A DNA stretch of 64,000 nucleotides, taken from contig NC_058338.1 in assembly GCF_905475395.1 (NCBI RefSeq), positions 95,775,435 to 95,839,434 of the forward strand, in the 5' to 3' direction. The position numbers and the translations under genes are program-made. The stretch is from Chrysoperla carnea (lineage: Eukaryota > Arthropoda > Insecta > Neuroptera > Chrysopidae). The notes beneath the pieces are model-generated. The model made no database searches, was not told where the DNA came from, and saw only the letters and a program-made list of their open reading frames with translations. Positions 20,638 to 32,555 of the stretch are shown piece after piece. Position 1 is the first letter of the stretch. Each line of letters begins with the position of its first letter.

Positions 20638-22623
20638 TATGGATTAAAAGTTCGAGCAACGAAACTTTGGGGTTTTTCTTTTCACATCAAAATAAGTATT
20701 TTTTGAAATTTTTTACTTTCCCGGAGTGGTGCAACATGTTTAAAAAACAAAATGGCGTCAAAAATGAAATTTTTTTCAGAAATTTTATCATTTTTATTTT
20801 ATATTCGCAAAAGGAGGCATCGGTGCATATCCAAATTTGGTAGGTTTGTAGTCCAAGTTAAGAACTACTCCTCATTATTTTTTGGTGGGGTTTCGTCCCT
20901 TCCCCTCCCAGTTATATATATATGTATACACACATATGGTAAAACAGTTCATTTGACTATAACTTGAAAAATATTCGATTGATTTTAATGAAACTAATAT
21001 CAATAGTAGGTTTTATTACTTACAACTTTCGGTTAAAATTTTAGCGAAATCCGTTAAATAGTTCGGCCAAAATTTCCAATTTAGGAAATTGTTTAAAATG
21101 GCTGCCATTTTATGCCATTTTGTCCTACGAGGTTAAATTTTTTTTTAAATTGTAGCATTTTTTATTATCTTTCGATTTTATAATAAGTGGCTTACCCGTA
21201 AAATGACTCCTTGATCCATATTTTTGCGAAAAACGGAAAATTTAGCACTTTCTGGAAATCATTGTTTGGGGGGTGTATGGACTGGATTGGGGGGATGTTT
21301 TTTGCTTTGGCATGAGAAAACTATTTTTAAAAGAGGTCTATATGGTTTAAAGCAAAATTTTTAAGTTTTAACCCCCGCGCTGTAAGGGGGAAGGGGTGTA
21401 TGAAATAAATGTGCCTTAAAAGATTTTAAAAAGAGGTCAAAATAGTTAAAAATGCTAAAGTAACCCAAAATTTTAGATGCTTTTATTAATATGGCACTTT
21501 TTACAACAACCCCCCCCTTCCCCTCCCGCTTCCATATTTTTTGCAAATTCAAAATTTTTATGACGTATAAAGAGGTTTTGGGGGTCGCTGATCTCGAACT
21601 TTTGGCCCAAATAAGTACACCCCCTAAAACTATTACAATTGTTTTTGATAATCTATTGCAAAATTTGAGATCAGCGACCCCAAAAACCCCATTATACGTC
21701 ATAAAAATTTTGAATTTGCAAAAAATATGAAAGCGGGAGGGGAAGGGAAGGATGTTGTAAAAAGTGCTATATTAATAAAAGCAACTAAAATTTTGGGTTA
21801 CTTTAGCATTTTAAACTATTTTGACCTCTTTTTAAAATCTTTTAAGACACATTTATTTCATACACCTCTTCCCCCTTACAGCGCGGGGGTTAAAACTTAA
21901 AAATTTTGCTTTAAACCATATAGACCTCTTTTAAAAATAGTTTTCTCATGCCAAAGCAAAAAACATCCCCCCAATCCAGTCCATACACCCCCCAAACAAT
22001 GATTTCCAGAAAGTGCTAAATTTTCCGTTTTTCGCAAAAATATGGATCAAGGAGTCATTTTACGGGTAAGCCACTTATTATAAAATCGAAAGATAATAAA
22101 AAATGCTACAATTTAAAAAAAAATTTAACCTCGTAGGACAAAATGGCATAAAATGGCAGCCATTTTAAACAATTTCCTAAATTGGAAATTTTGGCCGAAC
22201 TATTTAACGGATTTCGCTAAAATTTTAACCGAAAGTTGTAAGTAATAAAACCTACTATTGATATTAGTTTCATTAAAATCAATCGAATATTTTTCAAGTT
22301 ATAGTCAAATGAACTGTTTTACCATATGTGTGTATACATATATATATAACTGGGAGGGGAAGGGACGAAACCCCACCAAAAAATTATGAGGAGTAGTTCT
22401 TAACATGGACTACAAACCTACCAAATTTGGATATGCACCGATGCCTCCTTTTGCGAATATAAAATAAAAATGATAAAATTTCTGAAAAAAATTTCATTTT
22501 TGACGCCATTTTGTTTTTTAAACATGTTGCACCACTCCGGGAAAGTAAAAAATTTCAAAAAATACTTATTTTGATGTGAAAAGAAAAACCCCAAAGTTTC
22601 GTTGCTCGAACTTTTAATCCATA
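20638..22623. repeat. Nearly perfect 2-kb palindrome (two 963-bp arms)
   Basis: Arms 20,638-21,600 and 21,661-22,623 are reverse complements with very few differences, separated by about 60 bp. For example, ATGGATTAAAAGTTCGAGCA on the left pairs with TGCTCGAACTTTTAATCCAT on the right, and the microsatellite-like TATATATATGTATACACACA pairs with its complement. There is no coding content beyond chance frames. It is a foldback repeat, a recent inverted duplication, or an assembly join between head-to-head copies. No target duplication is obvious at the edges. Confidence 0.9.
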
Positions 22624-23458
22624 TAACAGCCTTTTTTTGCTTAGATTTACTCCAGTATTATATGATCGAAGCATTTTCTGTTCATCTTGTGAAAAAACTG
22701 TAGATCTTTTATTAATAATATATTTTATTAGAATTCCTGTTTATAAAACAAAATCAAATAGTATTATTATAATTCTCAATATTTTTAACAGAATTATTTT
22801 CCATTTTGATCATTTTATTAAATTTCAGTTTATTGTTGATAATTTTCAAACTAACCTGAGAATTTGCTTATTGATTAACCCACGTCATAGACTTACATCA
22901 ATTGTAGAATGGTGCTGTTATTAAAGGAGATTTTACTTTAGCGAGGATGAACTCGGAATTTTTTTTTTAATTAAACCTTTATTCTCGTTTAATTTAAACA
23001 TTAAAAAATATATATTATAAATTTATTTATTAAATATTCTCATAATTAATACTGATTATAAAAATAGGATATACTTTCCTACGATAAAAAATCAGTTTAG
23101 GCCGTTCTGCCATCTGGATCTCTCGTTCGGCCTAAAATGACCACGTGACCTAATTTGACGCTCAAACTCAACGTCAAGCGTCATCATGAAAGTATACCTT
23201 CATTAGAATTGAGTTGAAGTTGAGGATGTGCCTTTATTAATGTCGACTTGGCGGTGTCTATTGCCACGTTTTTATGATAATAAATTATTTAAATTATTAT
23301 TTAATTAGAATTTTAAAAAAAAGAAAATGTTTTACGGAATATTATTAAATCGTGCTTTATATAAAATAAGTAAATATTTCCGCGTTTCTGATATCACGAT
23401 TTTACGTTTAGGATTCAGTATAAAAATTTTAATAAAATACGCCATTGTCCAAAATTTA
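22624..23458. other. No gene recognised
   Basis: AT-rich sequence. A 95-codon open frame at 22,637-22,924 has low-complexity, codon-poor text and no domain. An inverted copy of the GACGCTTGACG repeat lies at about 23,148-23,190. Confidence 0.55.
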
Positions 23459-23642
23459 CGATGTGATGAATGAGAGAGAAGACTGCCTATTATTTCCTAT
23501 GTGTCCTTGTCTAATCTATTGTCATTGGCTAGATATTGTTTATATTACACAAAATCTCTATGCATCATATGATTATAACATATGACTATGACAAGGACAC
23601 ATAAAAACTAACTGGCAGTGTTCTCTCTCATTCATCATATCG
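23459..23642. mobile_element. Small MITE-like element
   Basis: Imperfect inverted ends: CGATGTGATGAATGAGAGAG on the left and CTCTCTCATTCATCATATCG on the right. A second inner pair, TATGTGTCCTTGTC and GACAAGGACACATA, lies just inside. About 184 bp. A partial relative lies at 20,222-20,313. Superfamily unknown. Confidence 0.65.
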
Positions 23643-24724
23643 CATCCACTTACCGACTAGCATATCCCTCGCGTTATCTATGTATAATATTCTATGATTA
23701 TGAATTTTGAGGTTCTATAAAATGTCAAAAAATAGTCAAGAAATTTAAGTCTTGGCCAAGAAAAAAATATATACTCAAAGTAAATCGTCCATCCTGCACT
23801 GGAGTCAAATGGTCTTAGAATGTAATTTCATGATGACGCTTGACGCTGGCTTTTGAGCTTCATTACACTTGACATAATTTAGTCATTTAAAAACTTAAAT
23901 AAAATACATTAAAACATAATTTTTATCAATTTTATGGTTAACATAAAAGTTTATTCAATATAAATTTAAAACAAACATACCGATTTTAAAAAATTAAAAA
24001 ATCTCGACTGCGTTAAATCAAAACTAAAAATTACACTGGCTCAAATCTTCTCCCAATAATGGGCTTTGACTGTTTGAAAATTTCGGTATAAACTACTGGA
24101 CTTGTTTTTTCTGTTTATAATACTTATATGTATTGAGTAATTGATATTTGAAAAAATATGTAACGCACTCTCTTCTTCAAATTTATTCTATAAAAAAAAT
24201 GTAAATTTTTGTGTAGCGTTCATGTTCTAAATAAATTATTAATTAAGAAACTTACCTTTTCTTAAAAGTACTATCCACGAACATTTTGTCTATTTCACAT
24301 TAGCATAAAAATGGCGAACATTCTTACTTGTATATATAGAGCACTACCGTGCGTACGTCTTCCGTCATACTATGTCTTATATGTGATGGGGCCTTTATAC
24401 ATTTCAACAATCTATAGATTCAATTTGAGAGAAAATAGATAATATGGAAAAAAGTACATATTTTTGATATATTTTTCGCCACGTCAGAGCAATCAAAAGG
24501 AAGTATGTGCAAATATGTGTATTTATTAAATTAAAACTTGAAAAAATATTAAAAATATAGAGCTCAAACTAGTTTGACTTAAATAATAATATTTATATTG
24601 TAGATAAAATATATCATCTTATTTGTTTAAAATCTGATTAAAATCTTGTGGTAAAATGGGAAATATAAATTATAATATGTCATGTTATTAATTTAATAAT
24701 GTTACAATTTTTAGTGCTTTAATT
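23643..24724. other. Upstream flank of the ankyrin gene; no gene
   Basis: AT-rich. A copy of the GATGACGCTTGACGCTGGCT repeat lies at about 23,832. Just before the ankyrin gene, TTACAATTTTTAG at about 24,702-24,714 is a good 3' splice site, so an intron may end in the 5' untranslated region. No promoter motif is clear. Confidence 0.45.
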
Positions 24725-26776
24725 ATGAATAATCGGGATATAAGGCGCCGTTTAATTCGTGCGATTCGTCATGGAAAACTAGAAATAGCAAGGGAGTTAA
24801 TAAATTCTTACGGGCTACCATATTCAGAATCATCGTCAAAAGGATATGGTTTACTTTGTTATGCTCTTGATAATAAACATTCGGAGATTGCTAAATTAAT
24901 TTTAACAAGCGGCTCTGAAGTCAACAGTAAAACATACAATTATAAAAACTCTTCTAATACTCCCCTTCATTTTGCTGTTATAAATGTTGACATAGAAATT
25001 ATAAAGATGCTCCTTGTCAGAGGTGCTAATATTAATGCTCAAAATATCTTGGGCCAAACTCCACTCTATAATATGATTGAAAATGATGATCAAGTAGAAA
25101 TTTTCGAGTTACTTTTAAAACATGAAGCTGATGTTAATGTTAAAGATGATTGTGGTCAAACTCCACTTTTTGGTGCGATTCAAAATAATCGATTAGAAAT
25201 TATTGAATTACTTCTAAAACATAAAGCTGATATAAATGCTGAAGACATAATCGAAAAAATCCCACTATTTTATGCTATTGAAAATCAAAATTTAAAAATT
25301 ACGAAGCTACTTTTAGATAATGGAGCAAATGTTAAAGATGATCCCGAGCTATTGCATAGTGCTGCTATGGGGGAGTCACCAGAAATCGTTGAACTTCTTT
25401 TGCAACATAATGCTGATGTTAATGTTAAAAATCGTTATGGTCAAACTCCACTTTATAAAGCGATTGAATATGATCGATTAGAAATTATTGAATTACTTTT
25501 AAAACATAAAGCTGATATAAATGCTGAAGACGAAGACAGAATAACCCCACTATTTTATGCTATTCAAAATAAAAAGTTAAAAATTACCAAGCTACTTTTA
25601 GATAATGGAGCAAATGTTAAAGATTATCCCGAGCTATTGAATAGAGCTGCTATGGGGGAGTCACCGGAAATCGTTGAACTTCTTTTGCAACATAAAGCTG
25701 ATGTTAATGGTAAAAATCGTTGTGGTCAAACTCCACTTTTTGATGCGATTCAAAATAATCGAATAGAAATTACTGAATTACTTCTAAAACATAATACTGA
25801 TGTTAACGCTACCGATAAATACGGTAAAACAGCATTGTTTTTACCTGTAATTAGGGATTCATATTCTTATCTAACTTTTTTTGGTGGAAATTCTTATGTT
25901 AATAAAATGAGGAAAATTACTAAACTGCTTCTTGATCATGGTGCTAATGTTGACGCTCAAACTCCAGATGGTGAGACGCCACTTCAATTTTCTATGAGGA
26001 ATGAATATTCACACGTTGTTGAAGTTCTTTTAGAATATAATGCAAACGTCAATTTTAGAGAAAAAATAAATCTCGAGACACCACTCCATATATATGCACG
26101 AAGAAAAAATGTAGAAATTTGTAAAATTCTTTTGAATAAAGGAGTTGACGTAGATGCTGTGGATTGTGATGGATTCACAGCGTTGCACATTGCATCTCAA
26201 TTGGGGCATAATGAAGTTGTTACAACTCTCTTGGAGTATGGATCTGATATCAATATTATGACTTACAACAATCTTACACCTCTTGATTATGCTGAAACTG
26301 TTGAAACGATTGAAATTCTTAAACGCCACATAGTTCAAATGAAAACCGCAAATTTATATGTTAATCAACAAAATTTGCTTTCAGTTGATGGAATTTCCTA
26401 TCCTAATTTTCAGGAAAAATGTGAGAATGAAATAACATACATGAAGAGCGAGAAGATGAATAATTATAATATTTCATTTTATGATATCTTGACAAAGAAC
26501 ACTGATTCTTTAGCAATATGTTTGAGGAACGAAAATATAGTGCAGATTCTAAAATTAGACGATTATAAAACAAAATTTCCAATATATGGAAGCATGATAA
26601 AAAACTGTTTCAGAAATGGTATGAAAAGAAAAGAGTTACTTGATCAAGGGAATAAAATTTTACGTTTTCTTTTTGCCAACCATCTTCAATTACCACAAGA
26701 ATGTACTGAAAAAATATTTAGTTATTTGAGTGACGAAGACTTAAAGATAATCATCGAAAAAAGTAAAGATAAGTAG
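24725..26776 (+). CDS. Ankyrin-repeat protein with a PRANC/F-box-like C-terminus
   Basis: An intact 683-aa single-exon frame. Residues 1 to about 540 form about 14-15 ankyrin repeats, several matching the consensus closely (GQTPLFGAIQNNRLEIIELL, GFTALHIASQLGHNEVVTTL). Ankyrin stacks bind other proteins. A 95-aa, three-repeat unit is duplicated in frame: units start at 25,145, 25,430 and 25,715, exactly 285 bp apart, the third partial. After a linker, the last 60 residues contain LPQECTEKIFSYLSDEDLKI, the pattern of PRANC domains. These are F-box-like tails on poxvirus, Wolbachia/Orientia and parasitoid-wasp ankyrin proteins, and are proposed to recruit SCF ubiquitin ligase. An adaptor role in ubiquitination is therefore plausible but inferred. 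No signal peptide or membrane span is seen. An upstream 3' splice site at 24,714 suggests a 5' UTR intron. Base composition matches the neighbourhood, so any transfer is not recent. Confidence 0.9.
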   Translation: MNNRDIRRRLIRAIRHGKLEIARELINSYGLPYSESSSKGYGLLCYALDNKHSEIAKLILTSGSEVNSKTYNYKNSSNTPLHFAVINVDIEIIKMLLVRGANINAQNILGQTPLYNMIENDDQVEIFELLLKHEADVNVKDDCGQTPLFGAIQNNRLEIIELLLKHKADINAEDIIEKIPLFYAIENQNLKITKLLLDNGANVKDDPELLHSAAMGESPEIVELLLQHNADVNVKNRYGQTPLYKAIEYDRLEIIELLLKHKADINAEDEDRITPLFYAIQNKKLKITKLLLDNGANVKDYPELLNRAAMGESPEIVELLLQHKADVNGKNRCGQTPLFDAIQNNRIEITELLLKHNTDVNATDKYGKTALFLPVIRDSYSYLTFFGGNSYVNKMRKITKLLLDHGANVDAQTPDGETPLQFSMRNEYSHVVEVLLEYNANVNFREKINLETPLHIYARRKNVEICKILLNKGVDVDAVDCDGFTALHIASQLGHNEVVTTLLEYGSDINIMTYNNLTPLDYAETVETIEILKRHIVQMKTANLYVNQQNLLSVDGISYPNFQEKCENEITYMKSEKMNNYNISFYDILTKNTDSLAICLRNENIVQILKLDDYKTKFPIYGSMIKNCFRNGMKRKELLDQGNKILRFLFANHLQLPQECTEKIFSYLSDEDLKIIIEKSKDK

Positions 26777-28063
26777 AGGTTCCTGAAAAATTTCAGTTAG
26801 GTTTCTTACGTTTGAATTTTACGAGTGAAGCCAATTTTCTCGATAAATAATGATTTTACACGAAAAATTATTTTATTTATGGTAATCTTTTTTCATGTAA
26901 ATTAACATTTATCGTGTTAATTAACCTCTTTCATAAAATTCTAGAGGGTGACCTTTACGAAAGTATTGCTAGGAGTGAAAATTAAAGTTTTACGGGGACA
27001 TACAGTCGCTACTTAGTATTAACATTCCAATGTACTTCGATTAACGCAAACCTTGATGGCCTAAAATTACAGATGTAAAATCCACTAATTTGTTTTGTAC
27101 TAGAATATTTTGCTAGAAAATACCAAATTTGTATTTAAATTTAAAATAAATTTTTACAACATATTTAATTTTTTTAATTGTACAATTATTTTTTTATTTT
27201 TCGTAGCAACCTAAAGCAATAGAACTTTTTCCTATTAAGAAATTCTAAACGGATAAACCGATTTTAATTTGTGTTTTGTTTCGAATGATAGGTAATTTAA
27301 TGGAGAGTGTTTTTAGCTATGTTTGAAGTGGGAATTCAGGGTTCCGTACACGGAAAAACTAAAAAATTAGCAATGATCATCAAAATCGATTCAGTTTGGA
27401 AAAAACATTAAGGACGAAAGGAATTTAATGTAAAGTGTTCTTAGATATATTCCAAGTGTGAGTAAAAAATTTGTCGGATTTTTTCTCAAAAAATAAAATT
27501 TATCACAATAGGGTATTCCACTATTTTTGAAAAAGTACTTCAAAAAGTTGATTTTGCTAATAAAAAGCCACAAAAAATTTATTTCGGAAAAATACACACG
27601 CTTTATTGCCAAAAACTTGAATTAAATTTTAAACCTGTCAAAAACGCGGGCATTCAGTTTGATGACGTAATATGGGTATCACTATACGAAATAACACAAA
27701 TAAGTTTGACAGATATATTCATAGACATCTGATTATAATAAATATAAATACTTATTATTATCTATGGATATATTATACCCAGCTATCTACACTGAACTAA
27801 TTGATGGTCTATGACTCATACAGCAGGGCTTACCCGCGTTTTAGATCATGTAATATACAGTTTAAAATTTACGATTTTTAATTTTAATATTTTAAAAGAA
27901 AAATGTGCCTTTATGACTTGAAATCAGAATATTTAATTATATTTTTACATAAATTTTAACTTTTTTCAAATTTCATGATTTATTTTTGACTATAACGATA
28001 ATACCCTAACTAGAAAAAAGATTTTTAGAATTTAAAAAAAAAAACATTTTTAAACAAACAAAC
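26777..28063. other. Downstream flank of the ankyrin gene; no gene
   Basis: AT-rich DNA without recognisable coding sequence. AGGGTTCCGTACACGGAAAA near 27,339 is an interspersed-repeat-like trace; a related GGTACGGAACCCT occurs near 46,420 on the opposite strand. Nothing else supported. Confidence 0.45.
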
Positions 28064-28243
28064 CTTTAAAGATTCTGCAATTCTAAATCGTTTATTACAA
28101 AAACTACATTCGAATGGTAAAAGACCAGAATGTGTGGATGAATGTCGTTTTAATGATGCTTTACTTGAAAATAGTTTATAACAATTATTACATTTCAATC
28201 TCAATCCAAGATGTGTCTTTAAATGATTACGCAAAGTAGGTAC
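28064..28243 (-). CDS. Lone exon of a divergent C2H2 zinc-finger gene (partial)
   Basis: On the minus strand a 3' splice site (CTATAG read towards lower coordinates as TATAG|GTACCT) opens an exon of 180 bp that closes at AAAG|GTTTGT. It encodes HLKTHLGLRLKCNNCYKLF and SLKRHSSTHSGLLPFECSFC, that is, the end of one finger, one complete finger and the start of another. The linkers HSGLLPFEC and the spacing differ from the local TGEKP family, so it belongs to another zinc-finger gene. No partner exon was found on either side. Repeat A begins only 15 bp upstream. It is probably a stranded or displaced exon, but a very long intron cannot be excluded. Confidence 0.55.
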
Positions 28244-28257
28244 CTATATTTTTAAAT

Positions 28258-28822
28258 CTAAAACAAAAAAGAACAAGTGAAAACAAACGATTGACTGAGT
28301 TAATTGTTGAAATACCATGCATAGTCAGTGTTGATTTCTTTATCACATAACACATACAAACATGTGACACATACATAACACTGATAATCAAGTATAGTAC
28401 ATATTATAAAATTTCCGCCTAATTGGCACCCTCACGGGTAAACAGTGATGTTTACGAAAAAATGTTTCAAACAAAAGTTGTTTAATTTTTGATAAGGAAC
28501 ATTTTTTACATTTAAACTTTTGTTTTATCTCTAACGGTTTACAAGATGGATCCTACGGACCCAAGACCCAATTGACCTATGATGCTCATTTACGAACTTG
28601 ACCTCACTTTTTACGTCCTGACTACGCTGTAAAAATTTCAGCTCGATATCTTGTTCGTTTTTGAGTTATCGTGTCCACAGACGGACGGACGGAAATGAAC
28701 TAATTAGGTGATTTTATGAACACCTATGACAAAAATTTTTTTCCTAGCATCATTATTTTTAAGCGTTACAAACTTTGGACTAAACTTAATATACTATGTA
28801 TATTTCATTTATACATGGTATA
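28258..28822 (-). repeat. Interspersed repeat A, copy 2 (inverted)
   Basis: Reverse complement of the repeat at 19,102-19,705, from AACAAGTGAAAACAAACGA to TACATGGTATAAAAAC. Landmarks include ACGGACGGACGGAAATG and TGAGTTATCGTGTCCACAG. Confidence 0.75.
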
Positions 28823-29338
28823 AAAACAACATAGTTATAATAATTATTTTATTCGTTATAATAAAGAATATTTTAATAAATTAGAAAATATAATTGGTTT
28901 TAACAAAGAATACAGATACATAGCTTTGAATTTTAATTTCGACTGCAACTGCATTGACTCTAGTTCTACCATGGAACTCGGTCCATGGATATAAACAGTA
29001 ACAGCTGTAGTACCAACTTATAATTGTTTATGTTTTGTTATCACGTTTTTTATATTTTTCATTATGACGTTTTTTAATACTTGACAGAATCTACAGATGG
29101 CCACTCAATTAAAATGATTATTAAATGTAGCCAATTATATATTAATATTAGATGTAGCTCACAGATGGTGCCACTGTCTCTGCATGTATATAGATTGTAT
29201 CCATACATGTAATAAATAAAAAATACTGTTGTTTTTTATTATTTATATAATTTTTTTCTAAAAATAATGATTGATAACACATCTAGACATAAATATGGAA
29301 CTACAACATTTCATTTCATGTCTAAATCTTTTGTATTT
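28823..29338. other. No gene recognised
   Basis: AT-rich intergenic DNA; nothing with a domain, repeat pairing or structure that I can support. Confidence 0.45.
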
Positions 29339-29948
29339 TTAACTTCCCGCTAAGAAAATAGGGAGGTTATTGTTTTCACCCCGTTTTGTCAAAATCGAGT
29401 TTTCATCAGATCTCGACGTTTTAAGGTGTCAGGAAGCTTCCCTGACTACTTCCGCGAGGGTGTCTGTATGGCTGTATGTATGTATGAGTGTGTGTGTGTG
29501 TGTGGATGTATGTAAACCTCTCATAATTTTTGAACGGCTTGTCCGATTTGATCGCGGTTGGTGCCATTCGAAAGGGCTTGGCCAAACTTAGATTTTGAGG
29601 CCTATTTGGACCGATTCGAACCGACAGATTTCAAAAAATCTCAAAAAAACTGCAAAAAAAAATTTTCAGCTCTCAACATCAAAAAACCACGTCGATCACC
29701 ACCAGGTCGGTTCGGTCAAAATCGGTTGATTCGTTCGTGAGTTATCGTTGACGAAAGAAAACCCAAAAAAGCGTTTTTTCGGAATAACCTCAAAATTTTT
29801 TGTTCTATCAATTGAAACTTAAAGATTCGTCATGAAGCTTCAAAAACTGCGTCGAATGTCACCAACCGTTTATTTTTCATTGTTTAGCGAAAAACGCTTT
29901 AAACGAAATTTGAGTCAATACTTAGCGGGAAGTTACAGGGATGACCTG
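29339..29948 (+). repeat. Interspersed repeat B, left part
   Basis: Begins AACTTCCCGCTAAG and carries the inverted form CTTAGCGGGAAGTTA at 29,921-29,935. It contains TGTATGTATGTATGAG-type and (GT)n text near 29,480. The sequence continues beyond the Harbinger insertion at 33,816. A second, uninterrupted but shortened copy runs in inverse orientation at 49,029-49,400 and shows the empty insertion site. Chance reading frames here are not genes. Confidence 0.8.
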
Positions 29949-30109
29949 TAGGGCGATTCACAAACATTCATATCTATCGTTTTCGTGATAATTATCACAA
30001 AAAGCGGTACTTATCGTCAAATGCGATTCACAAACATTTTTTACCGACGGTGGCGGTGTGATACTTATCGTCTATAGGCGTTAACTTAACAACAAATTTT
30101 ATTCTCGTG

Positions 30110-32555
30110 TAGCGCGATTCACAAACATTCGTGATAATTACCACAAAAATGATACTTATCATTTTTTGGCGTTTGCACTAACGACTTAGTGATTTACAAA
30201 CACTCTATGTTAGTGAAAAAAACGTTAAATTTCTTATCGACTTTATTCACAGACTTCTATATGTTTTAAGAAATTATTAAATAAAAGTTAGTTACTTTTG
30301 GTTACAAACCAACAAAAATTACTATAAAAGTAATAAAAACTAAATTCACATGTAAATAAACTATATGTCAAATACAAAAATAAAAATAATATAATAATAT
30401 ATATAATAATGATAATTTTTAAAATATACTATTTTTATTTTTAATAATCATTTAATTTCGTGTTTTTGTGCGTATGTGTGTTTTGTTTTATTAGTTTTAG
30501 TTAAGTTTTGAAATTAATTAGAAAAAAGAACATAATTTTCACCTACTCATCGAGGAAGAAATAATTTAGAATAGAATTAGATAAAAAAGAATGTTGAATT
30601 AATATATATTGAAATGTACATATTTTTATTAATAAAGTTTTGAAATAAAATGAATTTTTTTAATTTAGTTGTAACCTAAATATCGGTATTATCATCGTCA
30701 TTTCAAAAACCTAATTTGACGAATCGATTATTTATATCTATCAATTAGATTAAAACATAATCGTCCGTGATATGGGTACTTTCGAAGGTATCAAAATTTA
30801 TGGCCTTGACCTTCAATAACGAACATTAAAGAATTTTTCGCAATCGGCATTTGAAAATCATAAACTTTGGAAATTTAAATCTATCTTCACACATTTAAAC
30901 CGTAACGGATGGAAAAAATTTCAAATACAAAATAATGTTTGTTCTTATAACAACAAACAACTGTTATTTGAAACATTTTTTCGTAAAATTATTAGATTTT
31001 TCAGTTTGCTTTTGAAAAACAAGATTGTATTTGAATTTTTCTTCTCTCTTCCCGTTACGGTTAAAACATACCATTTATAGATTTCAAGACCTTGTGGTTT
31101 TTAAATTCCGATTAAGAAAAATATGTTATTGTAAGTTTCGGATCTAACGACTTTTCACAATAGAACTGATTTGACATGCGGTCAGAATACTATGTATTGT
31201 GTACAGAGACAAGTACGTGATGCACTTTCTCATAAACAGAACAATAACTTTGTTAGTCGGATTTGTGTCCTTAAATTATCTTAAAACCTGTAACTACTTC
31301 TATAATGCTATCCTACATATTCTGTGGAACCATTTTCGAAGAATGATAATCCACGACATTTAAAACATTTCAATTAATTAAAGTAAGAATATTTTGAAAA
31401 TGAAATATAATTTATTAACCACGAGTTAAACTTAGACATCCGAAAACTTTTAACATTTAGGGCAATTTGAGTTTGTAGCTCGATGTATCTGTAAGTATTC
31501 TATAATTATCAAAACAGAGGTTATCTAATTGGTTGTGGGTTGATTAAAAAAAACAAAAGTTGGAAAAATATGAATATTTATTATATTAAAAAATATTTTA
31601 AATATAATGCATCCTACATCTCTCCCATAATCAAACGATTTTGAACTGACACTGCCACATCATGAGGGTTGTTATATTATACCATCATCTTCGTCATTAT
31701 CAATTAAATTGTACCCTGACTCTTATTATGGAAATCGAGGAGGTCCGCTGCAGCTTCTGTATAAGCCATTGCTATAAAGATCAAAAAATTTATAACAAAG
31801 AAACTTTAAATATCAAAACTTTTAATGCATTTCATAAAATTTTGTAGTTTTATTTCGTGCCTCTAATTTGAATTGTAACAAAAACTTGGTTGACTAAAAT
31901 GTATAGCAATTTAAATAAAAAAATTAGTCTGTGATCGAAAAAAAACCATCTTGCAAATATCAGTAACATTTTTTATAAACAATGCTTGAAATAACTTTAA
32001 GAAATTTTTTTGTTAATTCTGAGATAACAATATACATTGTTACTGAAATAACAATATCTTTGCAATAATCAAAATAAAATCATTTTAAGAATACGAATAG
32101 AATATAACGAAAGAAAATTACTTACCTAAAATCTAACTATCAAATAAGAACACCACACACCACAGAAATAAATAAAGACCTTATGCTAAACTAATGAATT
32201 AAAGTATCTTTTTAATATTAATCAAACTAAATATTTAAATTTGAGAAAATGTATTATGCACTTTGCAATTTTAATAGAAAAAAAATAAAATGAATTAGTA
32301 TGGTTATGACATTTATTTTGTATTCATTCATATTTGACAATTGTTTACTTAAAATCTTGTCATTGCGCAAGCGTCAGAGACGTTACATACTTACCACGAG
32401 AATAAAATTTGTTGTTAAGTTAACGCCTATAGACGATAAGTATCACACCACTACCGTCGGTAAAAAATGTTTGTGAATCGCATTTGACGATAAGTACAGC
32501 TTTTTGTGATAATTATCACGAAAACGATAGATATGAATGTTTGTGAATCGCCCTA
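30110..32555 (-). mobile_element. Second Harbinger family member, inserted in the first
   Basis: A complete 2,446-bp non-autonomous copy in reverse orientation, from TAGCGCGATTCACAAACATT at 30,110 to AATGTTTGTGAATCGCCCTA at 32,555. The target duplication GTG lies at 30,107-30,109 and 32,556-32,558. The autonomous relative near 58,012-58,030 has CTCGTGGTAAG uninterrupted, which is the expected empty site. About 1 kb of its middle (31,170-32,230) is absent from the element that it entered. No intact gene inside. Confidence 0.88.

Noticed and set aside
22637-22924. A 95-codon open frame beside the palindrome
   Set aside because: Low-complexity Ile/Phe-rich text, no domain, and AT-rich context; most likely chance.
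24725-26776. Recent transfer of the ankyrin gene from an endosymbiont within this assembly (contamination)
   Set aside because: Base composition matches the surroundings and flanking DNA is eukaryotic repeats, so it is chromosomal in this organism; an ancient transfer is still possible.
29370-29740. Two overlapping frames in repeat B
   Set aside because: The region is an interspersed repeat with a shortened second copy at 49 kb in which the frames are not kept.
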